A DNA stretch of 64,000 nucleotides, taken from Bacteriovorax sp. Seq25_V. GTDB taxonomy: Bacteria; Bdellovibrionota; Bacteriovoracia; Bacteriovoracales; Bacteriovoracaceae. Shown here piece by piece: positions 36,163-45,624 of this stretch. Within the stretch, counting starts at the first letter, position 1. The number at the start of each line of letters is the position of its first letter. Where the stretch lies: the NCBI RefSeq assembly GCF_000447795.1, contig NZ_AUNI01000014.1:238874-302873 (forward strand), read 5' to 3'. Under the pieces are notes generated by a model. That model searched no databases. It worked only from the letters and a program-made list of their open reading frames with translations, and had not been told where the DNA came from. The translations under genes and the position numbers were made by a program.

Positions 36163-36648
36163 TTATTTACCACAGCATTTTTTAAATTTCTTTCCAGATC
36201 CACAAGAACAAGGATCATTTCTACCAATCTTTGGACCTTGTCTTGTTACAGGAGCTGTCACTGGAGTTCCATCTACGAAATACCACTGATCATCTATTTT
36301 TTCGAATTCAGATCGCTCATGGTGAGTAAGACTTTGTCCACCAAGCTCGAAGTGAGCCTTAAACTCAACCACACCTGTCTCATCTTCAGGATCACCATCA
36401 ACTTCTTCAATTAACTCAAGGCCTTTCCATACAGATTTCTTCGACCAATTTGTAATCTCTTCAACATCCATATCTCCCCTATGATCAGGGTGAGTAGTGT
36501 TAACGATAAAATCGATATCGCCTGTTGTGTAAGCTGTATATCTCGCTCTCATTAGAGCACCAGCTGTTGCTGCTTTTTCATCACCTTTGATGATTGGTGA
36601 ACAACATTCTGCAAATTGATTCTTTGTTCCACATGCACATAAACTCAT
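36163..36648 (-). CDS. YchJ/UPF0225-family SEC-C motif protein
   Basis: About 161 residues from the ATG at 36648, which has GGAG 7 nt upstream; four more in-frame codons lie before it. An N-terminal zinc-binding motif ([13 protein letters not shown]), a central NTF2-like domain ([23 protein letters not shown]) and a C-terminal SEC-C motif ([16 protein letters not shown]) are all typical of this family. Function is not established; the SEC-C ends of SecA bind zinc and SecB. Cytoplasmic. Confidence 0.9.
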   Translation of the reverse strand: MSLCACGTKNQFAECCSPIIKGDEKAATAGALMRARYTAYTTGDIDFIVNTTHPDHRGDMDVEEITNWSKKSVWKGLELIEEVDGDPEDETGVVEFKAHFELGGQSLTHHERSEFEKIDDQWYFVDGTPVTAPVTRQGPKIGRNDPCSCGSGKKFKKCCGK

Positions 36649-36680
36649 AATTTTCTCCATATCAAAAAAATATACTATAT

Positions 36681-37349
36681 TTAAAATCTAAATAATAAAT
36701 CAGTAAAGAAGGTATTTTCTTCATTGAAGTGTACCTTGCTTTCTAAAACTCGGCTAGACACAAAAGTGAAATGCGGAGAAAGTAAATTATAATACTTTTT
36801 TGCACTTCTTTTAATTGCGTACTGATCTTCAAACTCTAATTCTTCGACTTGTCTCTTTAGTTCGATATCAGTAGGAACAGAAAAATAAAGATACTTACAA
36901 CGCTCGGCCATAATTGGTAAGCAAATCTTAATTTCTTCATCGCTTAGGTATTGAAAGACAGATGTACAAATACCCAAGTCAAAGTTTTTCATTTTCTTAT
37001 TTGCCTGACACCAAGAAACAATATCTGTTTTTTCAAGTTTAAATTTTGTACTTTCAGCGGGTGAAATATTTCTCTTCACCACTTCATTAAAAGCATAATC
37101 ACTTGGCTCAATACCATAGGCCTTATAAGGAATATATTCTTTCAATAAACCTTCAAATAAATGGCCTAAACCAAAGCCAAAATCGATGATCGAATTGATA
37201 TCAATATATTCAATAGCAAAAAGATTTTTTAAATAAGCAATATGAGTTACTGCATTACCAATTCCATCCATTTCATCTGGCGAAGAATAGTTTACATCCC
37301 AATATTCTTTTGCAAACCCCTCTGCACCACTCTCTTTAAATTTCTTCAC
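36681..37349 (-). CDS. Class I SAM-dependent methyltransferase
   Basis: 222 residues. Motif [17 protein letters not shown] and motif II YGIEPSD (acidic end binding the SAM ribose) are clear; [14 protein letters not shown] fits motif IV. The substrate is unknown. Its ATG overlaps the MATE exporter stop by 4 nt, so the two are translationally coupled. Methylation of an exported compound is possible but speculative. Confidence 0.8.
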   Translation of the reverse strand: MKKFKESGAEGFAKEYWDVNYSSPDEMDGIGNAVTHIAYLKNLFAIEYIDINSIIDFGFGLGHLFEGLLKEYIPYKAYGIEPSDYAFNEVVKRNISPAESTKFKLEKTDIVSWCQANKKMKNFDLGICTSVFQYLSDEEIKICLPIMAERCKYLYFSVPTDIELKRQVEELEFEDQYAIKRSAKKYYNLLSPHFTFVSSRVLESKVHFNEENTFFTDLLFRF

Positions 37350-38647
37350 TTATTTAACTCTCGATAAATTGTTAATTGATTTGTTATTAAACGAAATAAT
37401 CCGACAGCAATAATTGCAATCCATACATACTGTAAACTTTTTAATGTATAGGCAAAATAAATTATTGGTAAGAACAATAAGAAAAATGCCATCATCATAT
37501 AATTCTTCAGGTCACCAAATTTATTCATTCCAAACATATGACCATCCAGTACATATGCTACAGCAAGAGGCATTTGCGAGATAACGATATAAATCCAAAC
37601 CTCATTAATTTTAGAGAGCACAGATACATCTTCGGTAAAACGCCCTAAAACAAAGTAAGGAAATACTGCATATGTGAGAGCAAAAATAAATCCAATAATC
37701 ATTCCAAGTAAGTTTATCTTTTTTAGAATATTTCTTAACTCACCTTTTCTTTTTTCTCCACTAAGTCTTGCACAAACAATATTCCCTGTAGTAGCAACAC
37801 CATCAGTAAAAAAAGAAGCGAACAACCAAATTTGCAAAAGGATCTGATGAGCAGCAAGTTCAACAACACCAATATGCGAAGCAACTTTTGTTGAAAGAAA
37901 AAAGCAAGTTGTTAAAAAGAAGGAGCGTCCAAAGATATTTGCACTAGCTCTTACTACTGACAGCTTACTTTCCTTATCAACGTGCGCCGAAAGAAATCCA
38001 ATACCAATATTTTTGTCTCTCAGAATCTCAATAAAAGAGCAGATAAAACCAACGAAGTTACCGAGAACAGTTCCAATTGCCACACCTTTAAGTCCAAGAT
38101 CAAGATGATAAAGAGAGAGGTATGAAAAAATAATATTAATAGTGGTAGCAATAAAAATATATAAGAAGGCGGAATTAACTTTTGCAAGTCCACGAAGGAT
38201 GGCGAGGTTCACCGTAAATAATAAAATAAAGACTTGTCCAAATAATCGATATGAAAAATAGACATCGGTTTGAGCAACAATCGTTGGATCGACACTCATG
38301 AAAGCGTAAATATATCCACGAAGTGGATAAAAGATAATTATTAGTAAAATCCCCAAAGCGAAAGCGAGTAACATTGAAAACTTTGCAGTTGACCTGAGAG
38401 AGTCAAGGTCTCCCTTACCTAGTAATTGTGAGATTCTTTGAATTGGAGCATGAACTAGAAAGTTAAACATCCATGTCAGCGAGCTTATAACACTCACTCC
38501 AATGGCCAAGGCTGCAAGGAAGTTTGTATCAAACCTTCCAACTAAAGCCGTATCGACAACAGAGCTTAATGGCTCAAGCATACTCGCTAGAATAGAAGGA
38601 AAAGAAAGGGCCCATAGGCCCTTATAAGTATTCCAATTTTTTTCCAT
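37346..38647 (-). CDS. MATE-family efflux transporter (DinF-like)
   Basis: 433 residues, twelve predicted membrane helices in two homologous halves. The N-terminal LALPSI-like start (LSFPSILASMLEPLSSVVDTALVGRF) is the classic MATE helix 1-2 sequence, and an equivalent (HQILLQIWLFASFFTDGVATTGN) lies in the second half. Expected H+- or Na+-coupled export of organic cations or metabolites. Downstream of a small membrane protein gene (10-bp gap). Confidence 0.9.
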   Translation of the reverse strand: MEKNWNTYKGLWALSFPSILASMLEPLSSVVDTALVGRFDTNFLAALAIGVSVISSLTWMFNFLVHAPIQRISQLLGKGDLDSLRSTAKFSMLLAFALGILLIIIFYPLRGYIYAFMSVDPTIVAQTDVYFSYRLFGQVFILLFTVNLAILRGLAKVNSAFLYIFIATTINIIFSYLSLYHLDLGLKGVAIGTVLGNFVGFICSFIEILRDKNIGIGFLSAHVDKESKLSVVRASANIFGRSFFLTTCFFLSTKVASHIGVVELAAHQILLQIWLFASFFTDGVATTGNIVCARLSGEKRKGELRNILKKINLLGMIIGFIFALTYAVFPYFVLGRFTEDVSVLSKINEVWIYIVISQMPLAVAYVLDGHMFGMNKFGDLKNYMMMAFFLLFLPIIYFAYTLKSLQYVWIAIIAVGLFRLITNQLTIYRELNK

Positions 38648-38657
38648 GAAATTTTAC

Positions 38658-39011
38658 TTAAGCAAGTTTTGTAACAGCTGAGTAAATTGCAACGAAGATT
38701 AGAACTAATATTCCATAGTAACCAAGAGCTCTATTTCCTTTAAGTCTTTTTGCAAGGATTGGTCCAAGAGCAGAAACTAAAATCCACATTACAACTTTTA
38801 CCCAAACCCACATTGGCCAACCAGCACCATGCTTGATACCAAGTCTTGCAAGTAATCCCATACCTCCAACAAAAATTAGGAAGCTTGTTACTCCTGAAAT
38901 AATTTTTAACGACTTCTTTGATGAGTCACTGAAAAATTGTGCTCCCATCGATCCAACAAATAAAACGATACAAAAAACATGTAACACTTTATAAAATTCA
39001 TAACTAAGCAT
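38658..39011 (-). CDS. Four-helix integral membrane protein, unknown
   Basis: 117 residues, four hydrophobic segments (~7-25, 36-53, 66-84, 95-114). His residues lie at the start of helix 1 (KVLHVF) and between helices 2 and 3 (IKHGAGWP). The pattern is like small putative heme- or quinone-associated membrane proteins, but there is no confident family. GGAG before the ATG. Between the K+ channel and MATE genes on the same strand. Confidence 0.7.
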   Translation of the reverse strand: MLSYEFYKVLHVFCIVLFVGSMGAQFFSDSSKKSLKIISGVTSFLIFVGGMGLLARLGIKHGAGWPMWVWVKVVMWILVSALGPILAKRLKGNRALGYYGILVLIFVAIYSAVTKLA

Positions 39012-39034
39012 TTCTCATCTCCATTCTGTAGTGA

Positions 39035-39484
39035 CTATAACTTATTGATTTTTTCTTCAATTCGCGATAGTGATTTTGTTAATTCTAAAACTTGTACTTC
39101 TAATTCCACATCTTCTCTCTCTAATGAAGAAAGTTTTGTGCTAATTGCTTTATAATCCCTTCCCAAAATTGCATTTGCAAATAGAGCTGTGAACGCCGCA
39201 AAAAATGCAGTACCAACAATCATTAGAGCAATTCCAATGATCTTCCCAGTGAAAGTAACCGGTGTGATATCTCCGTATCCAACAGTTGTCACAGTCGAAA
39301 AAGACCACCAAACCGCATCAATAAATTCGACGACACTTCCATTGATTTCATATTCAACGCGGTAAAAAACAAAGGCCGACAACATCACAACACTATTACA
39401 AAGGGCCGTCATCAACCAAAAGGGCGCTGATGTTATGAATGACCAGAGTCTTTCAAACAAAATTCTTCCACTTGATAGGTACAT
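39035..39484 (-). CDS. Two-helix potassium channel
   Basis: 149 residues: membrane helix 1 (~20-40), a pore loop with the selectivity filter TVGYGD in STVTTVGYGDITP, helix 2 (~80-110) and a C-terminal coiled coil (LSSLEREDVELEVQVLELTKSL region) that could hold the tetramer. No RCK/TrkA-N domain follows. It probably conducts K+ across the inner membrane. GAGG before the ATG. Confidence 0.92.
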   Translation of the reverse strand: MYLSSGRILFERLWSFITSAPFWLMTALCNSVVMLSAFVFYRVEYEINGSVVEFIDAVWWSFSTVTTVGYGDITPVTFTGKIIGIALMIVGTAFFAAFTALFANAILGRDYKAISTKLSSLEREDVELEVQVLELTKSLSRIEEKINKL

Positions 39485-39517
39485 CTTGTTCCTCTTCTCT
39501 AAAAAATCTTACAGTTA

Positions 39518-39523
39518 TATAAT
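39518..39523 (+). promoter_or_regulatory. Consensus -10 box, 7 nt before the start at 39531
   Basis: Perfect TATAAT followed by AAACTCT and then ATG; no Shine-Dalgarno sequence. Predicted leaderless or one-base leader transcript. Confidence 0.6.
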
Positions 39524-39530
39524 AAACTCT

Positions 39531-40304
39531 ATGAGCTATTTTGGAAACGGAAAGCAGGGAGAAAAGATATTTCGCGGAGCGTATACTTACGCTAGAAATA
39601 GTAACGTCTACTCTGAAGAGACATTTGAAGTATTTAGAGACAAAAAAGAGATGACCTACATCTTTGAAACAGAAATGATATCACGCGTCTCAACTGGTGA
39701 GTTACTCACTATTAACATTAATTACAAGATTAATAAGGACTACATCCCTCTCGAAGTCGATATTAAAAGAAGTCTTGGCGCCATGAATGTGATGGAGTCC
39801 TATATTTTCAATCAAAGAACAACAAGAATTGATTACAAATTCTTTGATGGGGAAAATAAGACAGAAATTGAATTTCCAACGACACCAAAGTTCTATATTA
39901 CAACACCTGCAACATGCTGCAGTATGCTCTATCTACGTTCCAAAAAATTCGATCCAACGAGTAAAAATTACTATTCCATTTATACAAGTAAGAATATGTG
40001 GGAATACAAAGAAGAACCTAGTGTTAAAAATATTATGGTTCAAAGAGTCTCGGCTACTTCTGAAAATTTAAAAGTTGATGGTAATAACCTACAATCAATT
40101 CAATATAAGCTACAAGAACAAACGGCTGAAAATAGTGACGATAAGAAGCCCCCAGAACTTGCAAAAGGTCAGCTTAAACCAACTCCATCTGATGAGGTTC
40201 GAGTTTGGACAAGCCAGCATATGACTATTCCTTATCTTATTAAGGCAAATGATGGGACAAAAATTCAGGTAAAATACCTCAATAATTTATCCCAAGATCA
40301 GTAA
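39531..40304 (+). CDS. Conserved-looking protein of unknown function
   Basis: About 257 residues from the ATG at 39531, chosen because a perfect TATAAT lies 7 nt upstream. The frame extends 32 codons further into the divergent K+ channel gene, without initiation signals. No signal peptide or membrane segment. The body alternates polar and hydrophobic residues as in a beta-rich protein, and the C-terminal third is Lys/Gln/Pro-rich. One CC pair (TCCSML). No family recognised. It converges tightly on dinG. Confidence 0.65.
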   Translation: MSYFGNGKQGEKIFRGAYTYARNSNVYSEETFEVFRDKKEMTYIFETEMISRVSTGELLTININYKINKDYIPLEVDIKRSLGAMNVMESYIFNQRTTRIDYKFFDGENKTEIEFPTTPKFYITTPATCCSMLYLRSKKFDPTSKNYYSIYTSKNMWEYKEEPSVKNIMVQRVSATSENLKVDGNNLQSIQYKLQEQTAENSDDKKPPELAKGQLKPTPSDEVRVWTSQHMTIPYLIKANDGTKIQVKYLNNLSQDQ

Positions 40305-40307
40305 AAT

Positions 40308-43208
40308 CTATTTTAAAATGAAATCACCAGACTCTTTTAAGGCCTGATCAAAGTTGGTCCTAAAGAGTCTATATGGTTCCATCTGCTTAACAAGCTTCGA
40401 CATTGTCGAGTTCTTCCATTTGCGTACGCGATTATCTACAATCACTACACTTCCTGAATCGGATTCGGTTCTAAGAAGCCTTCCAAGCTTTTGATGCAGG
40501 CTTCGTGTTCGATGTGCAAGATAGTAATCATCAAATTCATTACCTATATTTGAGTCATAGAATTCACGACGAAAACGAATTACTTGCTCCATTGAAAGAT
40601 CTGGGATTTTGTCGATAAAAACAAAACGAAGCGCATCTCCTGGAACGTCAATCCCCTCTCCAAAACTCTCCATCCCAACAAGAACACCATTTCCAGCTGC
40701 CTTAAATTCTTCAATAATATTTGAGCCCATCCCCTGAATGAAGACCGGAAGTTTACCTTCAACCTTTTCTAATAAAATTTCCACAGCCTTTTCAAAACGA
40801 GCTCGTGCCGAAAATAATAATAAACTACGGCCATTGATACTTTCCATGAATGGAATAAGCTTATTAAAGAGATCTGGCACGAAGCTTTCATCATAAATTG
40901 AAGGTGTATCGTCACAAAGAAAAACACGTGTTTTATTTTCGTAATCATAAACAGACGGAAGATACATCCCTGTTTTAAATCTTCTTTCTGGCTCACTATA
41001 AAGATATCCTGTGGCCCACTCCATTCCCTTTGTACCAATGTCCCCATGGGCATTGGCGAGAGTTGCAGAAGTATAAACAACGCTTGAAGAAATTTGTAGA
41101 AGCTGATCGTGAAGAATTTTTCCCGTATTAATAGGAGAAGCCGTGAAGAGGTATCCCTGGTCTTGATGGAACTTCATCGATAAAGAAAATGGAAAAGTCG
41201 CCTTCTCAATTTTTAATAAATAACTAAGAGCATGAAGAAGATCTTCGAGATGCCCAGTGAATGCCTCAAAGCGAGTCCATGCGGTGACTTCACTTTCTCC
41301 ATTCATATCTTGCGCCTGCCATTTCACTGTATATGGGTAAACGGCATCATATGCAGATTTCAAAATAAAATAAATACTTTCGAGATGATGAAAAATACTT
41401 AAACGAAGAGGCTCTGTTTCAGAATTTAAAATCATTGGAAGTTCATTCCAATACTTATCTGTATAACGAGGCATCTTCTTAAATACCATCTCCATCTTAT
41501 CTGGAAGAGCATAAATATGTTCGGCGACCATCTTGGCACAATCGACAGAGAGAACACGAAGATCATTGATAATTTCCTCGGCGCCTTCTTCGCTATCTTT
41601 ATTCGATAGTAGATAGAAAAGAGAACCTAAACCTTGAAGGTTCATCAATTGCTTCTGCATACTTTCAAGGTCTCCATTACTCACCTCATGAGTAAAGGCC
41701 CTCGTCGACTCACTTTCAATTTTATGTGCTTCGTCTACCACGACGTAAGCTGGGCGTGGAAAAGATTTAGGCCACGAAAACATCAGTGCATGGTTACCGA
41801 TAATAACATCTGCTTCCTTAGCTTCACGTAGACCTCTGATATAAGTACATTCATTTTTAAAAGGACACTGACTGCCTGAACAAGCTCTAAAGTCTACCGC
41901 GAGTTCTTTTTCTCGATCTTTGAATTCGGGCATCTTCATCTTAAAAACAAATGGAATATCATCACGATTTATCATCGATGTAAGACCACTTCGCGAGTTA
42001 TGAAAAAAAAGACTTTCAAAATACATATCTATAAAGGCCTCACGAATTTCGCCTACACCTTTAAAAAGTGAATTCTCACTTTGAATCTGTCTAAAAAGTA
42101 GTTCACAAAGATGGTTACTTGAACCAACAAGTTGTCTGATCTTTAAATCTTTTGGTCCAATACCTAAGAGTTTATGAAGGCCTGGAACATCTTTTTGCAT
42201 TGCCTGATTTTGAAGAGTCTTTGTTCCCGTCGCCACCAGAACTTGTTTCTGCTCAGTAAGTGCAAAGAGCGCACTTGGAACAAGGTAACCGAGCGTCTTA
42301 CCAGTTCCTGTTGGAGCTTGAACCATCGAATGAACATGGTTTTTAAAAGACTGACCTACTTTCAAGGCCAATGCTTCTTGTGACTCTCTGAAGCGATAAC
42401 CAGGGAATAAACCTTGAACTTTTGGTTCATCTCTAAAGATATTTCGAACATTTTCTCCACTAAATTTTAAATCAAAATTTTGGTGATATTCAGTTGCTTC
42501 CTCTTTGATGCTTGGATAGAGCCATTCACGTGCTGTATCTATATGGGCCCAAGGATCAAAATTGATCGAATCAGAAATTTCTTGAATCTCGTCAGTATAG
42601 AGATTGAAAAACTTGTAATAGAAATAATCTTGAAGCTGATACTTATTAAAAAGCACACTCATAAAAGCATGCTTCTCTTTATCTTCCTTCACAACTAAAG
42701 TTGTCACAAGAATTACTTTAAGAAGATCTATCGAGTCTTGAAGTCCACGGTGAAGCTCTTTTTCAGCTAATCCCATTCCAAGAATAAAGTGCTCAAGCTT
42801 CAAAGAACTTAAATGAGGAAAGAGAATTGAGAGAAAATACATACTATCTTCCCAACGGTGTCCCTCTTGATCAATAAGATTATCAAAATGATGATCGAGA
42901 AATGAACTTTCAAAGTCAGCGTTATGAGCTAGCAAAGAATGCCCGTCCAGCTCGAGAACATCCCCCATCACATCATCCCAAAGAGGTGCACCTGTTAACA
43001 TTTTGTTGGTTATACCTGTTAACTTTTGAATGAAGTGAGAAATTTCAAAAGAGGGTCTCACAAGAGATTCGTAGCGACTGATTAATTTTGTTCCTTCATA
43101 TTGAAGAAAACCAACATCGATTATTTCATCCACTCCTGCATCTGCACCAGTGGTTTCAATATCCAATACCGCCCAGCGTCCAAGTCCATTTCCATTATTC
43201 TTTGACAT
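40308..43208 (-). CDS. dinG: DinG-type Fe-S helicase with N-terminal 3'-5' exonuclease domain
   Basis: 966 residues. N-terminal DEDD exonuclease domain (~10-180): VLDIETTGAD, then SLLAHNADFE. Then an XPD/DinG helicase: Walker A QAPTGTGKT, a [4Fe-4S] Cys set (ACSGSQCPFKNECTY plus a further Cys upstream), the DEAH box VVDEAHKIE, and C-terminal motifs SFGEGIDVPG and HQKLGRLLRTESD. Unwinds DNA in repair and R-loop or damage processing. The exonuclease fusion is best known from Firmicutes DinG; E. coli DinG lacks it. Strong Shine-Dalgarno AAGGGAGCG. Confidence 0.93.
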   Translation of the reverse strand: MSKNNGNGLGRWAVLDIETTGADAGVDEIIDVGFLQYEGTKLISRYESLVRPSFEISHFIQKLTGITNKMLTGAPLWDDVMGDVLELDGHSLLAHNADFESSFLDHHFDNLIDQEGHRWEDSMYFLSILFPHLSSLKLEHFILGMGLAEKELHRGLQDSIDLLKVILVTTLVVKEDKEKHAFMSVLFNKYQLQDYFYYKFFNLYTDEIQEISDSINFDPWAHIDTAREWLYPSIKEEATEYHQNFDLKFSGENVRNIFRDEPKVQGLFPGYRFRESQEALALKVGQSFKNHVHSMVQAPTGTGKTLGYLVPSALFALTEQKQVLVATGTKTLQNQAMQKDVPGLHKLLGIGPKDLKIRQLVGSSNHLCELLFRQIQSENSLFKGVGEIREAFIDMYFESLFFHNSRSGLTSMINRDDIPFVFKMKMPEFKDREKELAVDFRACSGSQCPFKNECTYIRGLREAKEADVIIGNHALMFSWPKSFPRPAYVVVDEAHKIESESTRAFTHEVSNGDLESMQKQLMNLQGLGSLFYLLSNKDSEEGAEEIINDLRVLSVDCAKMVAEHIYALPDKMEMVFKKMPRYTDKYWNELPMILNSETEPLRLSIFHHLESIYFILKSAYDAVYPYTVKWQAQDMNGESEVTAWTRFEAFTGHLEDLLHALSYLLKIEKATFPFSLSMKFHQDQGYLFTASPINTGKILHDQLLQISSSVVYTSATLANAHGDIGTKGMEWATGYLYSEPERRFKTGMYLPSVYDYENKTRVFLCDDTPSIYDESFVPDLFNKLIPFMESINGRSLLLFSARARFEKAVEILLEKVEGKLPVFIQGMGSNIIEEFKAAGNGVLVGMESFGEGIDVPGDALRFVFIDKIPDLSMEQVIRFRREFYDSNIGNEFDDYYLAHRTRSLHQKLGRLLRTESDSGSVVIVDNRVRKWKNSTMSKLVKQMEPYRLFRTNFDQALKESGDFILK

Positions 43209-43319
43209 ATCGCTCCCTTATCCTCGACAATTCATCATAACAATAGTGATACGTATTGATAATATATATAAATTAAATTATCTTTTAGATCTTACAAATA
43301 AATAGAAAAAGGTAAAAAG

Positions 43320-43715
43320 ATGAGCTCTGCAGTCATTTTTCAGATTCAATCATTTTTGATTATGTCTCTGATGATTTTTGGTATTTACCAACGCACTAAC
43401 CGCAAGTTACACGTAAAGGTAATGGCCACAGCAATAATTTGGGATATTATCCTTATTCTTCAAATTGAACTTTCAAGAAGTGCAATTGGCAAGGCCGTTC
43501 AGGTTTTAACAAATACAATGATGTTAAAAATCCACTTATTCTTTGCCCTTGGATCTGTGATATTATATATCTTGATGATAATTACAGGACGTCGCCTACT
43601 TGCTGGCGACGATGATATTCGTTCAAAACATAAGACCCTTGGTTGGACGACACTGGTCTTTAGAGTTTTAACATTTGTTACGAGCTTTTGGGCCGTAGCT
43701 CAAAAAGTACAATAA
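43320..43715 (+). CDS. Four-helix membrane protein (DUF420-like)
   Basis: 131 residues, four membrane helices. His residues are placed near membrane ends (RKLHVKVM, KIHLFFAL, KHKTLGW), as in heme- or copper-handling families such as DUF420; the assignment is tentative. AAGG 8-9 nt before the ATG. It is 13 bp upstream of the BolA gene, then the CGFS glutaredoxin, so a link to Fe-S or heme metabolism is plausible but unproven. Confidence 0.6.
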   Translation: MSSAVIFQIQSFLIMSLMIFGIYQRTNRKLHVKVMATAIIWDIILILQIELSRSAIGKAVQVLTNTMMLKIHLFFALGSVILYILMIITGRRLLAGDDDIRSKHKTLGWTTLVFRVLTFVTSFWAVAQKVQ

Positions 43716-43728
43716 TTAAGGATTAAAA

Positions 43729-43992
43729 ATGTTTCCATTATTTGATGAAGTTAAAGCATTAATTACAACAAAACTAACAGACGCTAAAGTAGCAGTATCT
43801 GACCTTACAGGAGGAGGAGATCACCTTGGCCTTCTTATTATCTCAGATGAATTCAAAGGAAAGATGCTTCTTGCACAACATAGAATGGTAATGGATATTC
43901 TTAAAGAAAAATTTAAAGATGACCTTCACGCTGTTCAACTAAAAACGCTAACTCATGACCAAGCTCGCGAGCAAGGAATTGAAGTACAATAA
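43729..43992 (+). CDS. BolA-family protein
   Basis: 87 residues, typical length. VKALITTKLTDAKVAVSDLTGGGDHLGL and FKGKMLLAQHRMV follow the BolA fold, with the conserved HRM region containing the His used as a cluster ligand with CGFS glutaredoxins. The next gene, 22 bp on, is exactly such a glutaredoxin, so the two probably form a [2Fe-2S]-sharing complex in iron homeostasis or Fe-S delivery. Confidence 0.93.
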   Translation: MFPLFDEVKALITTKLTDAKVAVSDLTGGGDHLGLLIISDEFKGKMLLAQHRMVMDILKEKFKDDLHAVQLKTLTHDQAREQGIEVQ

Positions 43993-44014
43993 TTTATTAT
44001 CACAGGAGTAATAT

Positions 44015-44401
44015 ATGTCAGATAATAATCCATTCAACATTATCAATGATCAAGTTCCACAATCTGGTGGACAAGCAGTATCCGCAGTAGATAAGTCACT
44101 AGGACTTACTGAACAAATTGAATCACTAATCAAATCAAGTGATGTTTTCCTATTCATGAAAGGAACATCTGATATGCCAATGTGTGGATTCTCTGCAAAT
44201 ACAGTTGCGATTTTAAACTCACTAAACGTTCCATACAAGACATTCAATATTCTTGAAGATATGGATATTAGAGAAGGTGTTAAAGAGTATGCAAACTGGC
44301 CAACATTCCCTCAACTTTATGTTAAAGGTGAATTAGTTGGTGGAAATGACATCATCACAGAGATGTTTCACTCAGGTGATCTACAAAACATTTTAAAATA
44401 A
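44015..44401 (+). CDS. grxD: Monothiol CGFS glutaredoxin (Grx4/GrxD type)
   Basis: 128 residues. Active site MCGFSANTV, preceded by the Grx4-type KGTSDMP, with WPTFPQLYV and GGNDII downstream (glutathione-binding). An N-terminal extension of about 30 residues precedes the domain. Monothiol glutaredoxins hold [2Fe-2S] as dimers or with BolA, whose gene is immediately upstream. Strong AGGAG before the ATG. The stop abuts the AlkB-like gene. Confidence 0.95.
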   Translation: MSDNNPFNIINDQVPQSGGQAVSAVDKSLGLTEQIESLIKSSDVFLFMKGTSDMPMCGFSANTVAILNSLNVPYKTFNILEDMDIREGVKEYANWPTFPQLYVKGELVGGNDIITEMFHSGDLQNILK

Positions 44402-45142
44402 TTATTTCTGAGCTCGCCAGAACTCTGATTTCTCGGCGAGCTTATCCACATAGATATTAATATCTTCTCTTTTTTCATTAGGCATTTTTGATAACGGAAA
44501 AATATACTGATCAGGTACGTACCTAAAAGTTAGATTAATTCGACGAGTTTTATAATCATCGAGATGATCATTAAAAAGAACTTTAGTCTTATTCTCAACA
44601 CGTTGAACACGATGAAATAGTTCTTCCTTAAATTTCTTCGACCAGAAAATTAAAAGAGAACCATCTCCTAGCCACTGCTCCATCACAACATTTCGAGGGT
44701 CTGTTGGACGTCCTTTTACAAATTGAAAAAAGGCGCGCTCACCAAGAGAAATAGATGCAACAGGTCCTGGCTCACTATCTTTGTGATCACCAACGCGGGC
44801 CATATCGACTTCACTTCCATTATCAATTTTTGAACCGTAATAGTTAATTAGACATGTGTTTAGCTTCCAATCCTTTGGAACTTCACTTCCACCCATCTTC
44901 CTTGTCATTGCTTCAATCTGATCAACAAGCTTTTGCATAAAAGGAGGGAAAGGTTCAGCGTCAACACAACGATACTCGAGGCCTAGCGGAGGATGAAAAT
45001 AATCAAGACAAGCAAATTGCCAATTTCCAAGCCAATATACAGGTCTTAAAAGTGAGCGCCATGTGTCTCCCTCAGGAGGTGGATTTGATTTAGAAAAACG
45101 CTCTTCCCAAATAGGAAAGAAAGACTCTATTTCATGGACCAA
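44402..45142 (-). CDS. AlkB-family 2-oxoglutarate/Fe(II) dioxygenase (N-terminus probably further upstream)
   Basis: 246 residues from a TTG at 45142, but family-like sequence (TPGLYYNAGFL) continues in frame upstream to about 45235, with no ATG, GTG or TTG. An ATT at 45233-45235 preceded by AAGGA is the best-placed alternative. Active-site residues: HxD in VGDHKDSEP, a distal His in ELFHRVQRV, and the 2OG-binding arginines in RRINLTFR (RxNxTxR). YYGSKIDNGSE occupies the position of the family's N-x-Y segment. Removes alkyl groups from nucleic-acid bases. Downstream of the receiver gene. Confidence 0.88.
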   Translation of the reverse strand: MVHEIESFFPIWEERFSKSNPPPEGDTWRSLLRPVYWLGNWQFACLDYFHPPLGLEYRCVDAEPFPPFMQKLVDQIEAMTRKMGGSEVPKDWKLNTCLINYYGSKIDNGSEVDMARVGDHKDSEPGPVASISLGERAFFQFVKGRPTDPRNVVMEQWLGDGSLLIFWSKKFKEELFHRVQRVENKTKVLFNDHLDDYKTRRINLTFRYVPDQYIFPLSKMPNEKREDINIYVDKLAEKSEFWRAQK

Positions 45143-45246
45143 AGATGTCTTACTTGGTCCATTTAGAAAACCGGCATTATAATAAAGGCCTGGAGTAATA
45201 TCCCTACGCTGTCGTTTCTTCTTATTATTTTTAATAATAATTCCTT

Positions 45247-45624
45247 CTAGGACTTAACGATTTCTTCTTTAATCGCCACAATTAGTTCTTCGAGATCGAA
45301 TGGCTTATAAAAGAATTTTCTTACCCCTTCATTCAGAGCTTCTTCAAATGACATATCTGCTTGACCGGAAACGAAAAAGAATACCGGTCTTCGCGATTCA
45401 GGGATTGATTTAACATAATCGAGAACAACTTTGCCATTACCATTTGGCATTTTATAGTCCGATATAACCAGATCGAAGTTCTCATTTTCAAGAATTCTTA
45501 CTGCATCATTACCTGAACCGGCACAAGCTGTTGCAAAGCCTTCATATTCAAGTTCTTCAGCTAACAACTCTAAAATATCTGGCTCATCATCGATGATTAA
45601 AATTTTATTTTTCATTTCTGTCAT
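45247..45624 (-). CDS. Single-domain response regulator (CheY-like receiver)
   Basis: 125 residues, receiver only. Acidic pocket IIDDEPD, phospho-acceptor D56 in LVISDYKMP, Ser in FFVSGQ (T/S switch) and the conserved Lys in FFYKPFD. No output domain, so it acts by protein contact or in a phosphorelay. The start lies inside the 3' end of the CFI-box surface protein gene (20-nt overlap). No histidine kinase is encoded nearby. Confidence 0.93.
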   Translation of the reverse strand: MTEMKNKILIIDDEPDILELLAEELEYEGFATACAGSGNDAVRILENENFDLVISDYKMPNGNGKVVLDYVKSIPESRRPVFFFVSGQADMSFEEALNEGVRKFFYKPFDLEELIVAIKEEIVKS

